Source of the DNA: Oxalobacteraceae bacterium
GTDB lineage: Bacteria > Pseudomonadota > Gammaproteobacteria > Burkholderiales > Burkholderiaceae_D
Length of the DNA stretch: 41,544 bases
NCBI GenBank assembly: GCA_003537575.1
Contig: DPRS01000032.1
Span: forward strand, 236-41,779
Direction of reading: 5' to 3'
How positions within the stretch are numbered: position 1 is the first letter of the stretch; each line of letters opens with the position of its first letter. The notes under the pieces are model-generated. The model had not been told where the DNA came from, searched no databases, and saw only the letters and a list, made by a program, of their open reading frames with translations. Of the stretch, positions 15,261-24,169 are shown piece after piece. The position numbers were made by a program, and so were the translations under genes.

Positions 15261-18020
15261 ATGCAAAAAACCCTATTGCTTGTTGACGGTTCCAGTTACC
15301 TGTACCGTGCTTTCCATGCCATGCCTGACTTGCGCAACGCCGAGGGGGAACCGACCGGCGCCCTGTACGGCATGATCAACATGCTGCGCCGCCTGCACAA
15401 CGACTACCCGGCAGCATACATTGCCTGTGTCTTCGATGCAAAAGGCAAGACCTTCCGCGACGATCTCTACGCCGAGTACAAGGCCAACCGCGCCAGCATG
15501 CCGGAAGACCTGGCGCGCCAGGTCGAACCGATCCATGCGGCGGTCAAGGCCATGGGCTGGCCGGTGCTGGCGGTCGAAGGCATCGAGGCCGACGACGTCA
15601 TCGGCACGCTGGCGGTGCAAGCGAAATCGCATGGCATGAATTGCGTGATCTCCACCGGCGACAAGGACCTGGCGCAGCTGGTCAACGGCCATGTCACCCT
15701 GGTCAACACCATGAGCAATGAAAAGCTCGACCGCGACGGCGTGATCGCCAAGTTCGGCGTGCCGCCGGAGCGGATCGTCGATTACCTGACGCTGGTGGGC
15801 GATGCGGTCGACAACGTGCCGGGCGTGCCCAAGGTTGGCCCCAAGACTGCGGTCAAGTGGCTGGCGCAATACGACAGCCTGGATGGCGTGATCGCCAATG
15901 CCGACAAGATTACCGGCGTGGTTGGCGAGAACCTGCGTAATTCGCTCGATTGGCTGCCGCAAGCGCGCGTGCTGGTCACCGTCAAGACCGATTGCGAGCT
16001 GGTCAAGCACATGACCACGATCGCCGAATCGCTCCCGGCGCAGCAACCGGACCGCGAAGCGCTGATCGACATCTACCGCCGCTATGGTTTCAAGACCTGG
16101 CTGCGCGAGGCTACCGAGGCGGCCGAGGGCGGCGCCGGCAAGCAGGGTGCGCCCGTTGCCGCCGATTTCCCAGGGCAGGCGCAGGGCGCGCTGTTCGCCG
16201 CCGAGGCGCCGCCCGCCGCAGAATACGAAACGGTGCTGACCGAAGAGCAGCTCGACCAGTGGCTGAAAAAGATCGATGCCGCCGAACTGACCGCACTCGA
16301 TACCGAAACCACCTCGCTCAACCCGATGCAGGCGCAGCTGGTCGGCATTTCGCTATGCTGCGAAGCCGGCAAGGCCGCCTACATCCCGGTGGCGCACCGC
16401 TTCCAGGGCGCGCCGGCGCAGCTGAGCCGCGAGCTGGTGCTCGGCAAAATGAAAGCCTGGCTGGAAGACCCGGCCAAGCCCAAGCTCGGCCAGCACCTGA
16501 AATACGACAGCCACATCTTCGCCAACCATGGCATCGCCCTGCGCGGCATCGTCCACGACACCCTGCTGGAATCCTACGTGCTCGAATCGCACAGGAGCCA
16601 CGACATGGACAGCCTGGCGCAGCGCCATCTCAGCCGCAAGACCATCACTTTCGAGGAAGTGTGCGGCAAGGGGGCGAAACAGCTGTGCTTCGATGAAGTC
16701 GAGCTCGGCCGCGCCACCGAATACGCCGCCGAGGACGCCGATGTCACCCTGCAGCTGCATCAGTCGCTGTGGCCGCGCATCAAGGAGGATGCCGGCCTGG
16801 CTCACGTGTATCAACACATCGAGATGCCCACTTCGGTGGTGTTGCAGAAGATCGAGCGCAACGGCGTGCTGATCGATCCGGCGCGGCTGGAAGCGCAATC
16901 GAACGAACTGGGCCGGCGCATCATGGAACTGGAGCAGGAAGCGTATGCCCTGGCCGGCCAGCCGTTCAACCTGAATTCGCCCAAGCAGATCTGCGAAATC
17001 TTTTTCGACCGACTCAAACTGCCGGTGGTGAAGAAGACGCCGTCCGGCGCGCCTTCCACTGACGAAGAAGTGCTGCAAAAGCTGGCCGAGGATTATCCGC
17101 TGCCGAAGATCCTGCTGGAGAACCGCAGCCTGTCCAAGCTGAAATCCACCTATACCGACAAGCTGCCGAAGATGATCGACCCCGGCACCGGCCGCGTGCA
17201 CACCAATTACGCGCAAGCGGTGGCGGTGACGGGCCGGCTGGCGTCGAACGATCCGAATCTGCAGAATATCCCGATCCGCACCGCCGAGGGCCGGCGTATC
17301 CGCGAAGCCTTCGTCGCGCCGCCGGATAGCGTGATCGTCTCGGCCGACTATTCACAGATCGAGCTGCGCATCATGGCGCATATTTCCGAGGACGCCAACA
17401 TGCTGAGCGCCTTCGCCGAGGGGCTGGACATCCACCGCGCCACCGCCGCCGAAATCTTCGGCGTGGCCAAGGAGGATGTCAGCAGCGAGCAGCGCCGTTA
17501 CGCCAAGGTGATCAACTTCGGCCTGATCTACGGCATGAGCGCCTTCGGCCTGGCGTCCAACCTCGGCATCGAGCGGTCCGCCGCGCAGATGTACATCGAA
17601 AAGTATTTCCAGCGCTTTGCCGGCGTCGCCCAATACATGGCCGATACCCGCGCTCAGGCCAAGGCGCGCGGCTACGTCGAAACGGTGTTCGGCCGCCGCC
17701 TGTGGCTGCCTGAGATTAATTCACCAAACGGTCCGCGCCGCCAGGGCGCCGAGCGCGCCGCCATCAATGCGCCGATGCAGGGCACTGCCGCCGACCTGAT
17801 CAAGCTGTCGATGATCGCCGTGCAGGACTGGCTGGAGCGCGATGGTCTGCAGTCGAAGATGGTGATGCAGGTGCACGATGAACTGGTGCTGGAGGTGCCG
17901 CAGGCCGAACTGGCGCAGGTGCGCGAAAAGCTGCCGCAGCTGATGGCTAGTGTAGCGCAACTGAAGGTGCCGCTGATAGCCGAGGTCGGTGTGGGCAACA
18001 ACTGGGACGAGGCGCATTAA
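15261..18020 (+). CDS. polA: DNA polymerase I
   Basis: A 919-residue three-domain PolA for primer removal and repair synthesis. The 5'-3' exonuclease covers about residues 1-280, with STGDKDLAQLV and the helix-hairpin GVPKVGPKTAVKW. The 3'-5' proofreading domain starts near 325 and keeps D347 and E349 (LDTETTSL), so it is probably active. The polymerase domain has motif A DYSQIELR (696-703), the O-helix RRYAKVINFGLIYG (745-758) and motif C VHDELVLE (871-878). The start ATG lies directly against the divergent LOG start, so the promoter must lie inside that gene. The 115 bases after it show no clear terminator. Confidence 0.97.
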   Translation: MQKTLLLVDGSSYLYRAFHAMPDLRNAEGEPTGALYGMINMLRRLHNDYPAAYIACVFDAKGKTFRDDLYAEYKANRASMPEDLARQVEPIHAAVKAMGWPVLAVEGIEADDVIGTLAVQAKSHGMNCVISTGDKDLAQLVNGHVTLVNTMSNEKLDRDGVIAKFGVPPERIVDYLTLVGDAVDNVPGVPKVGPKTAVKWLAQYDSLDGVIANADKITGVVGENLRNSLDWLPQARVLVTVKTDCELVKHMTTIAESLPAQQPDREALIDIYRRYGFKTWLREATEAAEGGAGKQGAPVAADFPGQAQGALFAAEAPPAAEYETVLTEEQLDQWLKKIDAAELTALDTETTSLNPMQAQLVGISLCCEAGKAAYIPVAHRFQGAPAQLSRELVLGKMKAWLEDPAKPKLGQHLKYDSHIFANHGIALRGIVHDTLLESYVLESHRSHDMDSLAQRHLSRKTITFEEVCGKGAKQLCFDEVELGRATEYAAEDADVTLQLHQSLWPRIKEDAGLAHVYQHIEMPTSVVLQKIERNGVLIDPARLEAQSNELGRRIMELEQEAYALAGQPFNLNSPKQICEIFFDRLKLPVVKKTPSGAPSTDEEVLQKLAEDYPLPKILLENRSLSKLKSTYTDKLPKMIDPGTGRVHTNYAQAVAVTGRLASNDPNLQNIPIRTAEGRRIREAFVAPPDSVIVSADYSQIELRIMAHISEDANMLSAFAEGLDIHRATAAEIFGVAKEDVSSEQRRYAKVINFGLIYGMSAFGLASNLGIERSAAQMYIEKYFQRFAGVAQYMADTRAQAKARGYVETVFGRRLWLPEINSPNGPRRQGAERAAINAPMQGTAADLIKLSMIAVQDWLERDGLQSKMVMQVHDELVLEVPQAELAQVREKLPQLMASVAQLKVPLIAEVGVGNNWDEAH

Positions 18021-18135
18021 GCCATATCAAAACATGGAGGGGCGCGGCGGCGCCGGCAGGGTGAATCTTGCTATGCTGAAGACCGTCGTGTTTGCTGAAT
18101 CTGTAGTCCAAGCTTGATTTTTTAGGGAGGGATGC

Positions 18136-19020
18136 ATGAAGAATCTGGAACTGGAAATCGAAAGCCTGGCGCCGAAAACGCCCCTGTCGACGGCGCTGGA
18201 CCGCCGCCTGTTTCTGCAAACCGCGCTCGGCAGCGGTTTTGCCGCGGCCGTGCTGCCGGTGTGCGCGCAAACCATGATCAAGACCGATACCGAAGGCCTG
18301 GAAGCCGGCGAAGTGAGCCTGACCGTCCAGGGGCAGCAAGTGCCGGTCTATCGCGCCCAGCCCAAGGGCAAGACCGGCTTGCCGGTGGTGCTGGTGGTGT
18401 CTGAAATCTTCGGCGTGCACGAGCATATCGCCGATGTCGCGCGCCGCTTCGCCAAGCAAGGCTATCTGGCGCTGGCGCCCGAGCTGTTCGTCCGCCAGGG
18501 CGATCCGTCCAAATACAGTGCGATCGCCGAACTGATGAAGGAAGTCGTCTCCAGGGTGCCGGACGAGCAGGTGATGGGGGATCTCGATGCCTGCGTGGCC
18601 TGGGCCGGCAAAAACGGCGGTGACACCGGCAGGCTCGGCATCACCGGTTTTTGCTGGGGCGGACGCATCACCTGGCTGTATTGCGCGCACAACCCGAAGG
18701 TCAAGGCCGGCGTGGCCTGGTATGGCCGCCTGGTCGGCGACAAGACGGCATTGACGCTGCATCATCCGATCGATATCGCCGCCGGGCTCAAGGTGCCCGT
18801 GCTGGGCCTGTACGGCGGCAAGGACAACGGCATTCCGCAGGAGTCGGTCGAGCGGATGAAGGCGGCGCTGGCCAAGGGCAAGAGCAAATCGGAAATCATG
18901 GTGTATCCGGAAGCCGGCCACGCCTTCCATGCCGATTACCGGCCCAGCTATGCCGAGGCAGCCGCCAAAGACGGCTGGCGGCGCTGCCTGGCGTGGTTCA
19001 AGGGACACGGCGTGGCCTGA
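18136..19020 (+). CDS. Dienelactone hydrolase family protein with twin-arginine signal
   Basis: A 294-residue alpha/beta hydrolase. The triad is C173 (GFCWGG), D230 (GGKDNG) and H262 (EAGHAFH), the Cys-Asp-His set of dienelactone hydrolases. It is longer than the cytoplasmic clc-type enzymes because of an N-terminal segment with a twin-arginine motif, DRRLFLQ (R23-R24), then a hydrophobic run to about residue 44 (VCAQT). This predicts Tat export in folded form. A GGGAGG ribosome site precedes the ATG. The substrate is unknown; no aromatic-degradation genes adjoin it. A terminator follows at 19069-19094. Confidence 0.88.
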   Translation: MKNLELEIESLAPKTPLSTALDRRLFLQTALGSGFAAAVLPVCAQTMIKTDTEGLEAGEVSLTVQGQQVPVYRAQPKGKTGLPVVLVVSEIFGVHEHIADVARRFAKQGYLALAPELFVRQGDPSKYSAIAELMKEVVSRVPDEQVMGDLDACVAWAGKNGGDTGRLGITGFCWGGRITWLYCAHNPKVKAGVAWYGRLVGDKTALTLHHPIDIAAGLKVPVLGLYGGKDNGIPQESVERMKAALAKGKSKSEIMVYPEAGHAFHADYRPSYAEAAAKDGWRRCLAWFKGHGVA

Positions 19021-19068
19021 TGCCGACCGGGCGGGACAATGGTCCGGGACACCCGCATTTCAAACAAG

Positions 19069-19094
19069 GCACGGCCCGGCGCCGTGCTTTTTTT
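19069..19094 (+). terminator. Rho-independent terminator after the dienelactone hydrolase gene
   Basis: A perfect 7-base stem GCACGGC/GCCGTGC with a 5-base loop is followed by seven T residues. Confidence 0.85.
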
Positions 19095-19116
19095 CTGCCC
19101 TTTTTCATGAGGGCGT

Positions 19117-19145
19117 TTGCCGAAACCTGGCGCATGTGTTTTAAT
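19117..19145 (+). promoter_or_regulatory. Predicted sigma70 promoter of the ZIP transporter gene
   Basis: TTGCCG (19117-19122) and TTTAAT (19140-19145) are separated by an ideal 17 bases. Transcription would start near 19152, about 26 bases before the ATT codon at 19178 and 62 before the ATG at 19214. No obvious metal-regulator box is seen. Confidence 0.6.
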
Positions 19146-19213
19146 TTGCCTCCTTCCCGTACTGCACAGGTTCCAAAATTAACGCCACGCTGACATCCAT
19201 CCTGCTGACCACC

Positions 19214-19954
19214 ATGCTGGCGGGAGTGGTCAGCATCTCCGCGGCTGCCATCCTTTCCTTCGGCCTGCTGGGGAAAATGGTGGAGCGCATGGTCAGCCTG
19301 TCGGTCGGCATCCTGCTGTCGACCTCCCTGCTGCATGCCCTGCCCAAGGCGTTCGAGTCGCATGCGGATACGCATGCCCTGTTCGCCACCCTGCTGGCCG
19401 GCCTGCTCGGCTTTTTCCTGCTGGAGAAAATGGCGATCCTGCGCCATTCGCACCATTACGAAGGCGACGGCCACCATCATGAACACGGCCATGACGCCCA
19501 CGAGGCCGGCAAATCCGGCTGGATGATCCTGGTGGGCGACGGCCTGCACAATTTCACCGACGGCATCCTGATCGCCGCCGCTTTCCTGTCCGATCCGAGC
19601 CTGGGCATCATCGCGGCGGTGGCTATCATCGCCCATGAAATCCCGCAGGAGATCGGCGACTTCATCGTCCTGCTCAATGCCGGCTTCACCCGTACCCGGG
19701 CCTATGTCTACAATCTGCTGTGCAGCCTGATGGCGGTGGCCGGCGGCGTGCTCGGCTACTTTACGCTGGGCCAGGCCACCGAATGGATTCCCTACGTGCT
19801 GGTGTTCGCCTCGTCGGGCTTCATCTATATCGCCGTCAGCGACCTGATGCCGCAGATGCAGCGCCGCGCCACCGTGCGCGACACGATCCCGCAAGTAATC
19901 CTGATCGCGCTGGGCGTGGCAATCGTGCTGTTATTGACCGGCCACGCGCATTAA
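19214..19954 (+). CDS. ZIP-family divalent metal transporter
   Basis: A membrane transporter of the ZIP family (zinc or related metals) with about eight hydrophobic segments. A His-rich cytoplasmic loop lies around residues 77-95. The metal-site motifs are HNFTDG in membrane helix 4 and HEIPQE in helix 5. From the first ATG (19214) it has 246 residues, but that cuts into the first membrane helix. The in-frame codons upstream read I-N-A-T-L-T-S-I-L-L-T-T back to an ATT at 19178, with AGG seven bases before it. Translation may therefore start at that rare codon. Family and topology are clear; the exact start is not. Confidence 0.88.
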   Translation: MLAGVVSISAAAILSFGLLGKMVERMVSLSVGILLSTSLLHALPKAFESHADTHALFATLLAGLLGFFLLEKMAILRHSHHYEGDGHHHEHGHDAHEAGKSGWMILVGDGLHNFTDGILIAAAFLSDPSLGIIAAVAIIAHEIPQEIGDFIVLLNAGFTRTRAYVYNLLCSLMAVAGGVLGYFTLGQATEWIPYVLVFASSGFIYIAVSDLMPQMQRRATVRDTIPQVILIALGVAIVLLLTGHAH

Positions 19955-20020
19955 GAGGCAAGGCGGCCTGGCCATCCTGCATGCGCGGCGCGTGCGGCCG
20001 GGCCCTATAGGAGGAAACGC

Positions 20021-20797
20021 ATGCAACCGGATTTCATGAAACGTCTGGCGATAGCTTGCTGCGGATGCCTGCTAGCCGGCGCTGCCTACGCCAGCGAACT
20101 GTCCCGCACCATCGAAAAGGTCAAGCCCTCGGTGGTGGGCATCGGCAGTTACCAGAAAACCCGCAGCCCGGCCGTCACTTTTGTCGGCACCGGCTTTGTC
20201 GCCGGCGACGGCTTGAGCGTGATCACCAATGCCCATGTCGTGAAAAACCTGATCCAGGGTAAAGACATCGACAACGATGAAATGCTCGGCATCATCGTCG
20301 GCAAAGGCGACGCCACCGAATTCAGGCGCGCGGCGCTGCTTGCGCTGGATGCCGATCACGACCTCGCCCATCTCAGGATCGGCGGCGCGCCTTTGCCTGC
20401 GCTGGAACTGGGCGACTCTTCGCGGGTGATGGAGGGGCAGGCGGTCTCGTTTACCGGCTTCCCGCTCGGCATGGTGCTGGGCCTGCATCACGTGACGCAT
20501 CGCGCCATCGTTTCCTCGCTCACGCCGATCGTCATGCCGGCGCTGAATTCGGCCAGGCTGGACGTGAAAATGATCGCGCAATTGCGCAAGGCACCCTTCG
20601 TGGTTTTCCAATTGGATGGCACTGCCTATCCAGGCAACAGCGGCAGCCCGGTGTACGATCCCGGGACCGGAGCCGTGGTCGGCGTCATTAACATGGTGTT
20701 CGTCAAGGGCATGAAGGAGGCGGCGATCAGCGCTCCAAGCGGCATTACCTATGCCATTCCCAGTCAGTACGTGCGCGAGCTGCTGCAGCGTAAATAG
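20021..20797 (+). CDS. Periplasmic trypsin-like serine protease (S1C, DegP-like domain only)
   Basis: A 258-residue exported protease. The signal peptide covers about residues 1-25 (MKRLAIACCGCLLAGAAYA). The chymotrypsin-fold triad is H72 (TNAHVV), D114 (DADHDLA) and S207 (GNSGSP). There is no PDZ domain, so it is shorter than DegP/DegS. A very strong AGGAGG site precedes ATG 20021; a second ATG at 20036 is also possible. It follows the ZIP gene by 66 bases and precedes the patatin-like gene by about 130 bases on the same strand. A role in envelope protein quality control is likely but not shown. Confidence 0.88.
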   Translation: MQPDFMKRLAIACCGCLLAGAAYASELSRTIEKVKPSVVGIGSYQKTRSPAVTFVGTGFVAGDGLSVITNAHVVKNLIQGKDIDNDEMLGIIVGKGDATEFRRAALLALDADHDLAHLRIGGAPLPALELGDSSRVMEGQAVSFTGFPLGMVLGLHHVTHRAIVSSLTPIVMPALNSARLDVKMIAQLRKAPFVVFQLDGTAYPGNSGSPVYDPGTGAVVGVINMVFVKGMKEAAISAPSGITYAIPSQYVRELLQRK

Positions 20798-20925
20798 GCT
20801 GTTCCGAACCATATGCTGCGGCTGCAGTGCCGGTGCTTCGCGGCGCTTGACGCATGCATCGGCCAAGTTCAGACTAGGCGATAAGGGTTGAGCTTTACTT
20901 CCTCCCGGCAATAGCGGGGTTGGCC

Positions 20926-23376
20926 ATGAAAGAAAAGGAATTGCGGCTGGCGGTCGTGTTCTTCGGTGGCGTTTCGCTCGCCGTCTATCAGCATGGCATC
21001 AACCGTGAAATCCTGAATCTGGCCCGTGCTTCCAGGCTTTGCCACAGCAACCGGCCGGAAGACGGCGCGGGTGATGCCGCCTTTCATCGCAGTTATCCGG
21101 ACGAGCCGCCGCATTCGAGCGGACAAGTCTACCTGCAGTGCCTGCAGTCGATCGGCCGGCATATCTCCCTGCGGGTCCTCGTCGATGTGATTTCCGGCGC
21201 TTCCGCCGGTGGCATGAATGGCATCTTGCTCGCTCGCGCCCTGGCGCATGACCTGAGCCTGGCGCCGCTGACCGACATGTGGCTGGCCGAAGCCGACATG
21301 CTCAAGCTGCTTGCACCCGAAGCGAAGGCGCGGATGTGGAACAAGTGGTTTCTCTGGCCATTCGTGCGGCCCCTGCTGGCGCGGCTGCATCGAGAAGGTT
21401 TAATCGCCGGCAAAATCGACGAGGAAATGGCGGAACGGGTTTCGGTTTTCCTGCGCTCGCGCTGGTTCAAGCCGCCACTGGATGGCCAGCGGCTCGCCGC
21501 CTTCGTGCTCGATGGGCTGACTGCCATGGAAAAGCCGCGGGCTTCAGGAGTATCCCTGCTTCCGCCCGGCACCCGGCTCGACTTGCAGGTGACGGCGACC
21601 GATTTCAGCGGCCTTGAGCGCTCGATCTTCATTCACGATCCACCGGTGGTCAAGGAGCGCGAGCACCGGCACATCCTGCGTTTTCACCTTGAGCATGACA
21701 AAGCCGGCCATCTGTACAGCGACTTCGACCTCGACAGCGTGCCGTCGCTGGCATTCGCCGCCCGCGCCTCGGCTTCCTATCCGGGGGCTTTCCCGCCGGC
21801 GCTGGTGGGGGAAATGGATGACTTGCTGGCATCGCGCCACCGCCCATGGCCGGCGCGCTCGCGTTTCATCGAGCGCAATTTCAGCGGCTATCGCGAACAG
21901 GGCAGGAATCCGGAAGAAGCCGTGCTGCTCGACGGCAGCATCCTCGACAACAAGCCGATCATGGCCACGCTCGAGGCGATTCGCGCGCACAGCGCCTATC
22001 GCGAAGTGGACCGCCGCCTGGTTTTCATCGACCCGCACTCGCGCATGGACAAGCCTCCGCCCAGCAGCAGCGTGCCGGGCTTTTTCTCGACGCTGCGGGG
22101 CGCGCTCTCCGACTTGCCGCGCACGGCGCCGACCTACAACGAGCTGGCGAACCTGAGCCGCTATAACAAGCAGGTGCGGCGCCTGAAGGAAACCATTTCC
22201 CATGCCCGGCCCCAGGTCGCGAAGATGCTCGAGCAATCCACCGGCGGACGCATCAGCGGCAATTTCACCATCGACGAATTGCGGCACTGGCGCCTGACAT
22301 CCACCAACCTCCTGGCCGGCACCAGCATCGTCTACGATGCCTACGTGCGCGCCCTGATCCTGGAGGCGCTGGATTTCGTCATCAGTCTCATCAACGGCGC
22401 CTGCCGCTTTTCCGGAAGCTCCACCGAGGCGCACAAGGTCGAGGAAGCAATCGAGCTATGGGCTGCCAGCCAGTCGATATTGCTGCCCGATTCTTATCAC
22501 ATGCCCGATAACGCCCGCGCAAACGCCGACATGCCGGCGTTTGCCAGGATGATCATCGACTTCGGCCTGGTCTATAAACGGCGCCGGCTGCATTTCGTCC
22601 TGCATGAAATCAACGATCTCTATGGCAATGCCGCACCGGCGGGCGGCTGTGCGGTGGATCCCGAAGAGCTCGACCTCATCAAGATGCAGATCCACAAGCT
22701 GATCGATGAAATGGCAGTCTACGACGATGCCGCTTTTTTAAGCGAAGCGGCGCGTGCCGCGTGCCACCAGCTGTTTCAGGAAGAGCTTGGCAGCATGGAT
22801 CCGGCCAGTTTCGTCAGCACGCGGGCGGCAGCGATTTCCAGCCTGGTCAGGCGGCTCGGCATCGAATGCGACCTGGGCCGCCGCAACGATGATGCGGATG
22901 CGGTATTATCGTCGCCGCTGGTGCTCGATCTTGCCCCGCGCTGCCGCAGCGCCATCCTCACCGGCTATCTGGGCTACTTTTACTGGGATATCATCCTGCG
23001 CCCGGTAGTGAGCGCCCTCTCGCTGGAAGTCGGCCCGGTCGAGGAAGTACTGATCGACCGCATCAGCCCCGACGACGCGCTCAGCCTGAAGCCGCCGGAA
23101 GCGACCAGGATGCTGCTGGGCGGAACCTTTGCCGGCTTTGGCGGTTTCCTCAGCCGCGCCACGCGCGAAAACGATTATTTATGGGGGCGCCTGCATGCCG
23201 TCGACCGGCTCTTCGACATTCTCGCCAGCACGGTGGCCGGGGGCTTGCCGGAAGCAATCGATTTCCATGCCCTGAAAAAAGCGGCATTCGAATCCATCAT
23301 CGAAGAAGAAGCAGCGCGGCTTACCCTGATTCCCGACCTGGTGGCCAGGATTCGCGCGGCCATCGCCGCCTTCTGA
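20926..23376 (+). CDS. Patatin-like phospholipase with DUF3376-type C-terminal region
   Basis: An 816-residue protein of the large patatin-related family (TIGR03607/DUF3376 type). The nucleophile elbow is GASAGGMNG (S93) and the catalytic aspartate is D336 in LLDGSILDN, giving the Ser-Asp dyad of patatin lipases. An oxyanion-hole segment FFGGVSLAVYQHG lies at the N terminus. The C-terminal half (about 400-816) is helical and lacks recognisable catalytic motifs. I start at ATG 20926; a TTG two codons upstream is possible. There is no signal peptide, so it is probably cytosolic or membrane-associated. Lipid hydrolysis is inferred from the motifs. Confidence 0.88.
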   Translation: MKEKELRLAVVFFGGVSLAVYQHGINREILNLARASRLCHSNRPEDGAGDAAFHRSYPDEPPHSSGQVYLQCLQSIGRHISLRVLVDVISGASAGGMNGILLARALAHDLSLAPLTDMWLAEADMLKLLAPEAKARMWNKWFLWPFVRPLLARLHREGLIAGKIDEEMAERVSVFLRSRWFKPPLDGQRLAAFVLDGLTAMEKPRASGVSLLPPGTRLDLQVTATDFSGLERSIFIHDPPVVKEREHRHILRFHLEHDKAGHLYSDFDLDSVPSLAFAARASASYPGAFPPALVGEMDDLLASRHRPWPARSRFIERNFSGYREQGRNPEEAVLLDGSILDNKPIMATLEAIRAHSAYREVDRRLVFIDPHSRMDKPPPSSSVPGFFSTLRGALSDLPRTAPTYNELANLSRYNKQVRRLKETISHARPQVAKMLEQSTGGRISGNFTIDELRHWRLTSTNLLAGTSIVYDAYVRALILEALDFVISLINGACRFSGSSTEAHKVEEAIELWAASQSILLPDSYHMPDNARANADMPAFARMIIDFGLVYKRRRLHFVLHEINDLYGNAAPAGGCAVDPEELDLIKMQIHKLIDEMAVYDDAAFLSEAARAACHQLFQEELGSMDPASFVSTRAAAISSLVRRLGIECDLGRRNDDADAVLSSPLVLDLAPRCRSAILTGYLGYFYWDIILRPVVSALSLEVGPVEEVLIDRISPDDALSLKPPEATRMLLGGTFAGFGGFLSRATRENDYLWGRLHAVDRLFDILASTVAGGLPEAIDFHALKKAAFESIIEEEAARLTLIPDLVARIRAAIAAF

Positions 23377-23401
23377 ATCCGGGCGGGTACTTTTCGGGCG
23401 C

Positions 23402-23438
23402 TCACTTAGGGGGTGGTCACTTACGGGGCAATCACTTA
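23402..23438. repeat. Three 15-base-spaced TCACTTA repeats at the bioC stop
   Basis: TCACTTA occurs at 23402-23408, 23417-23423 and 23432-23438, each 15 bases apart. On the minus strand each copy reads TAAGTGA, and all three TGA codons are in the bioC frame. The first is the real stop; the others would be back-up stops. Confidence 0.7.
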
Positions 23439-24169
23439 TGCAGGCAAAAAAAGCCGATCTCGTAATTGGCGGCGATGCCTTGCTCCATCTGCCGGAACAC
23501 CGGTCGCAAATTGGCCGGCTGGTGTCCTGCGCGCGGCTGGTCGGCGCCGATTGCCCGCAGGCTGCGGGCGAACGACTGGCCGTCTGGATGCTGCTCGGTC
23601 AGTGAGATCCGCTCGGTATCCATGCGTCCGCCGCTGAGGGTGTCGCAGGCGCGCAGCAGAGTGTCGTAATCCGGGCAGGCGTGCAGGCCCGGCACGCGGC
23701 CGAGGCGTTCGTGCGCGGCGCGCCATTCGGTAAAGGAACCATCCAGCAGGATGCTGAAAGCCAGCACGCGGGTGCCGCTGAAATGTTGCTCAAGCGCCGG
23801 CAGCAAAGGATCGAACCATTGAAAGCACATGGTCGACACGATCCAGTCCGGCATCGGTTCGAAATGGGCGTAGCGCCCGTCGCATACCGTGAATTGCAGA
23901 TGGGGCGCGGGCGGAAAACCGGCACGGCAGCGTTCCACCATGGCGGGCGCCAGGTCGGTGGCATGCAGGCGGGCAGCGGGATGGCGGGCATGCAAAAGGC
24001 GGGTGAACAGGCCGGTGCCGCAGCCGATTTCGGCGATGCAGGCGGGGGCGGGCAGTCCCAGTTGCGCCAGCCAGGCATCAAACTGGAACGCGGCCTGCGC
24101 CTGGATGCGCGCCACCTGCTCGTAACGTCCGGCAGCCTCTGAAAAGCGCGCGGCGACCGGATCATGCAT
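23432..24169 (-). CDS. bioC: BioC-like malonyl-ACP O-methyltransferase
   Basis: A 245-residue class I SAM methyltransferase. The SAM motif is EIGCGTG (47-53), followed by DLAPAMVERCR. The N-terminal RFSEAAGRYEQVARIQ and the FQWFDP segment are typical of BioC, which methylates malonyl-ACP to start pimelate synthesis for biotin. I start at ATG 24169, which overlaps the upstream hydrolase stop by eight bases; the longer open frame upstream is antisense to nothing conserved and lies within the hydrolase gene. The neighbouring esterase-like gene supports the biotin assignment. No bioF, bioA, bioD or bioB is in the window. Confidence 0.85.
   Translation of the reverse strand: MHDPVAARFSEAAGRYEQVARIQAQAAFQFDAWLAQLGLPAPACIAEIGCGTGLFTRLLHARHPAARLHATDLAPAMVERCRAGFPPAPHLQFTVCDGRYAHFEPMPDWIVSTMCFQWFDPLLPALEQHFSGTRVLAFSILLDGSFTEWRAAHERLGRVPGLHACPDYDTLLRACDTLSGGRMDTERISLTEQHPDGQSFARSLRAIGADQPRAGHQPANLRPVFRQMEQGIAANYEIGFFCLHK

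Noticed and set aside
20926..23376. Part of an anti-phage defence island
   Set aside because: Patatin effectors occur in such systems, but no cyclic-nucleotide synthase of that type, TIR, restriction or integrase gene is nearby; the class III cyclase is 5 kb away in an unrelated operon.
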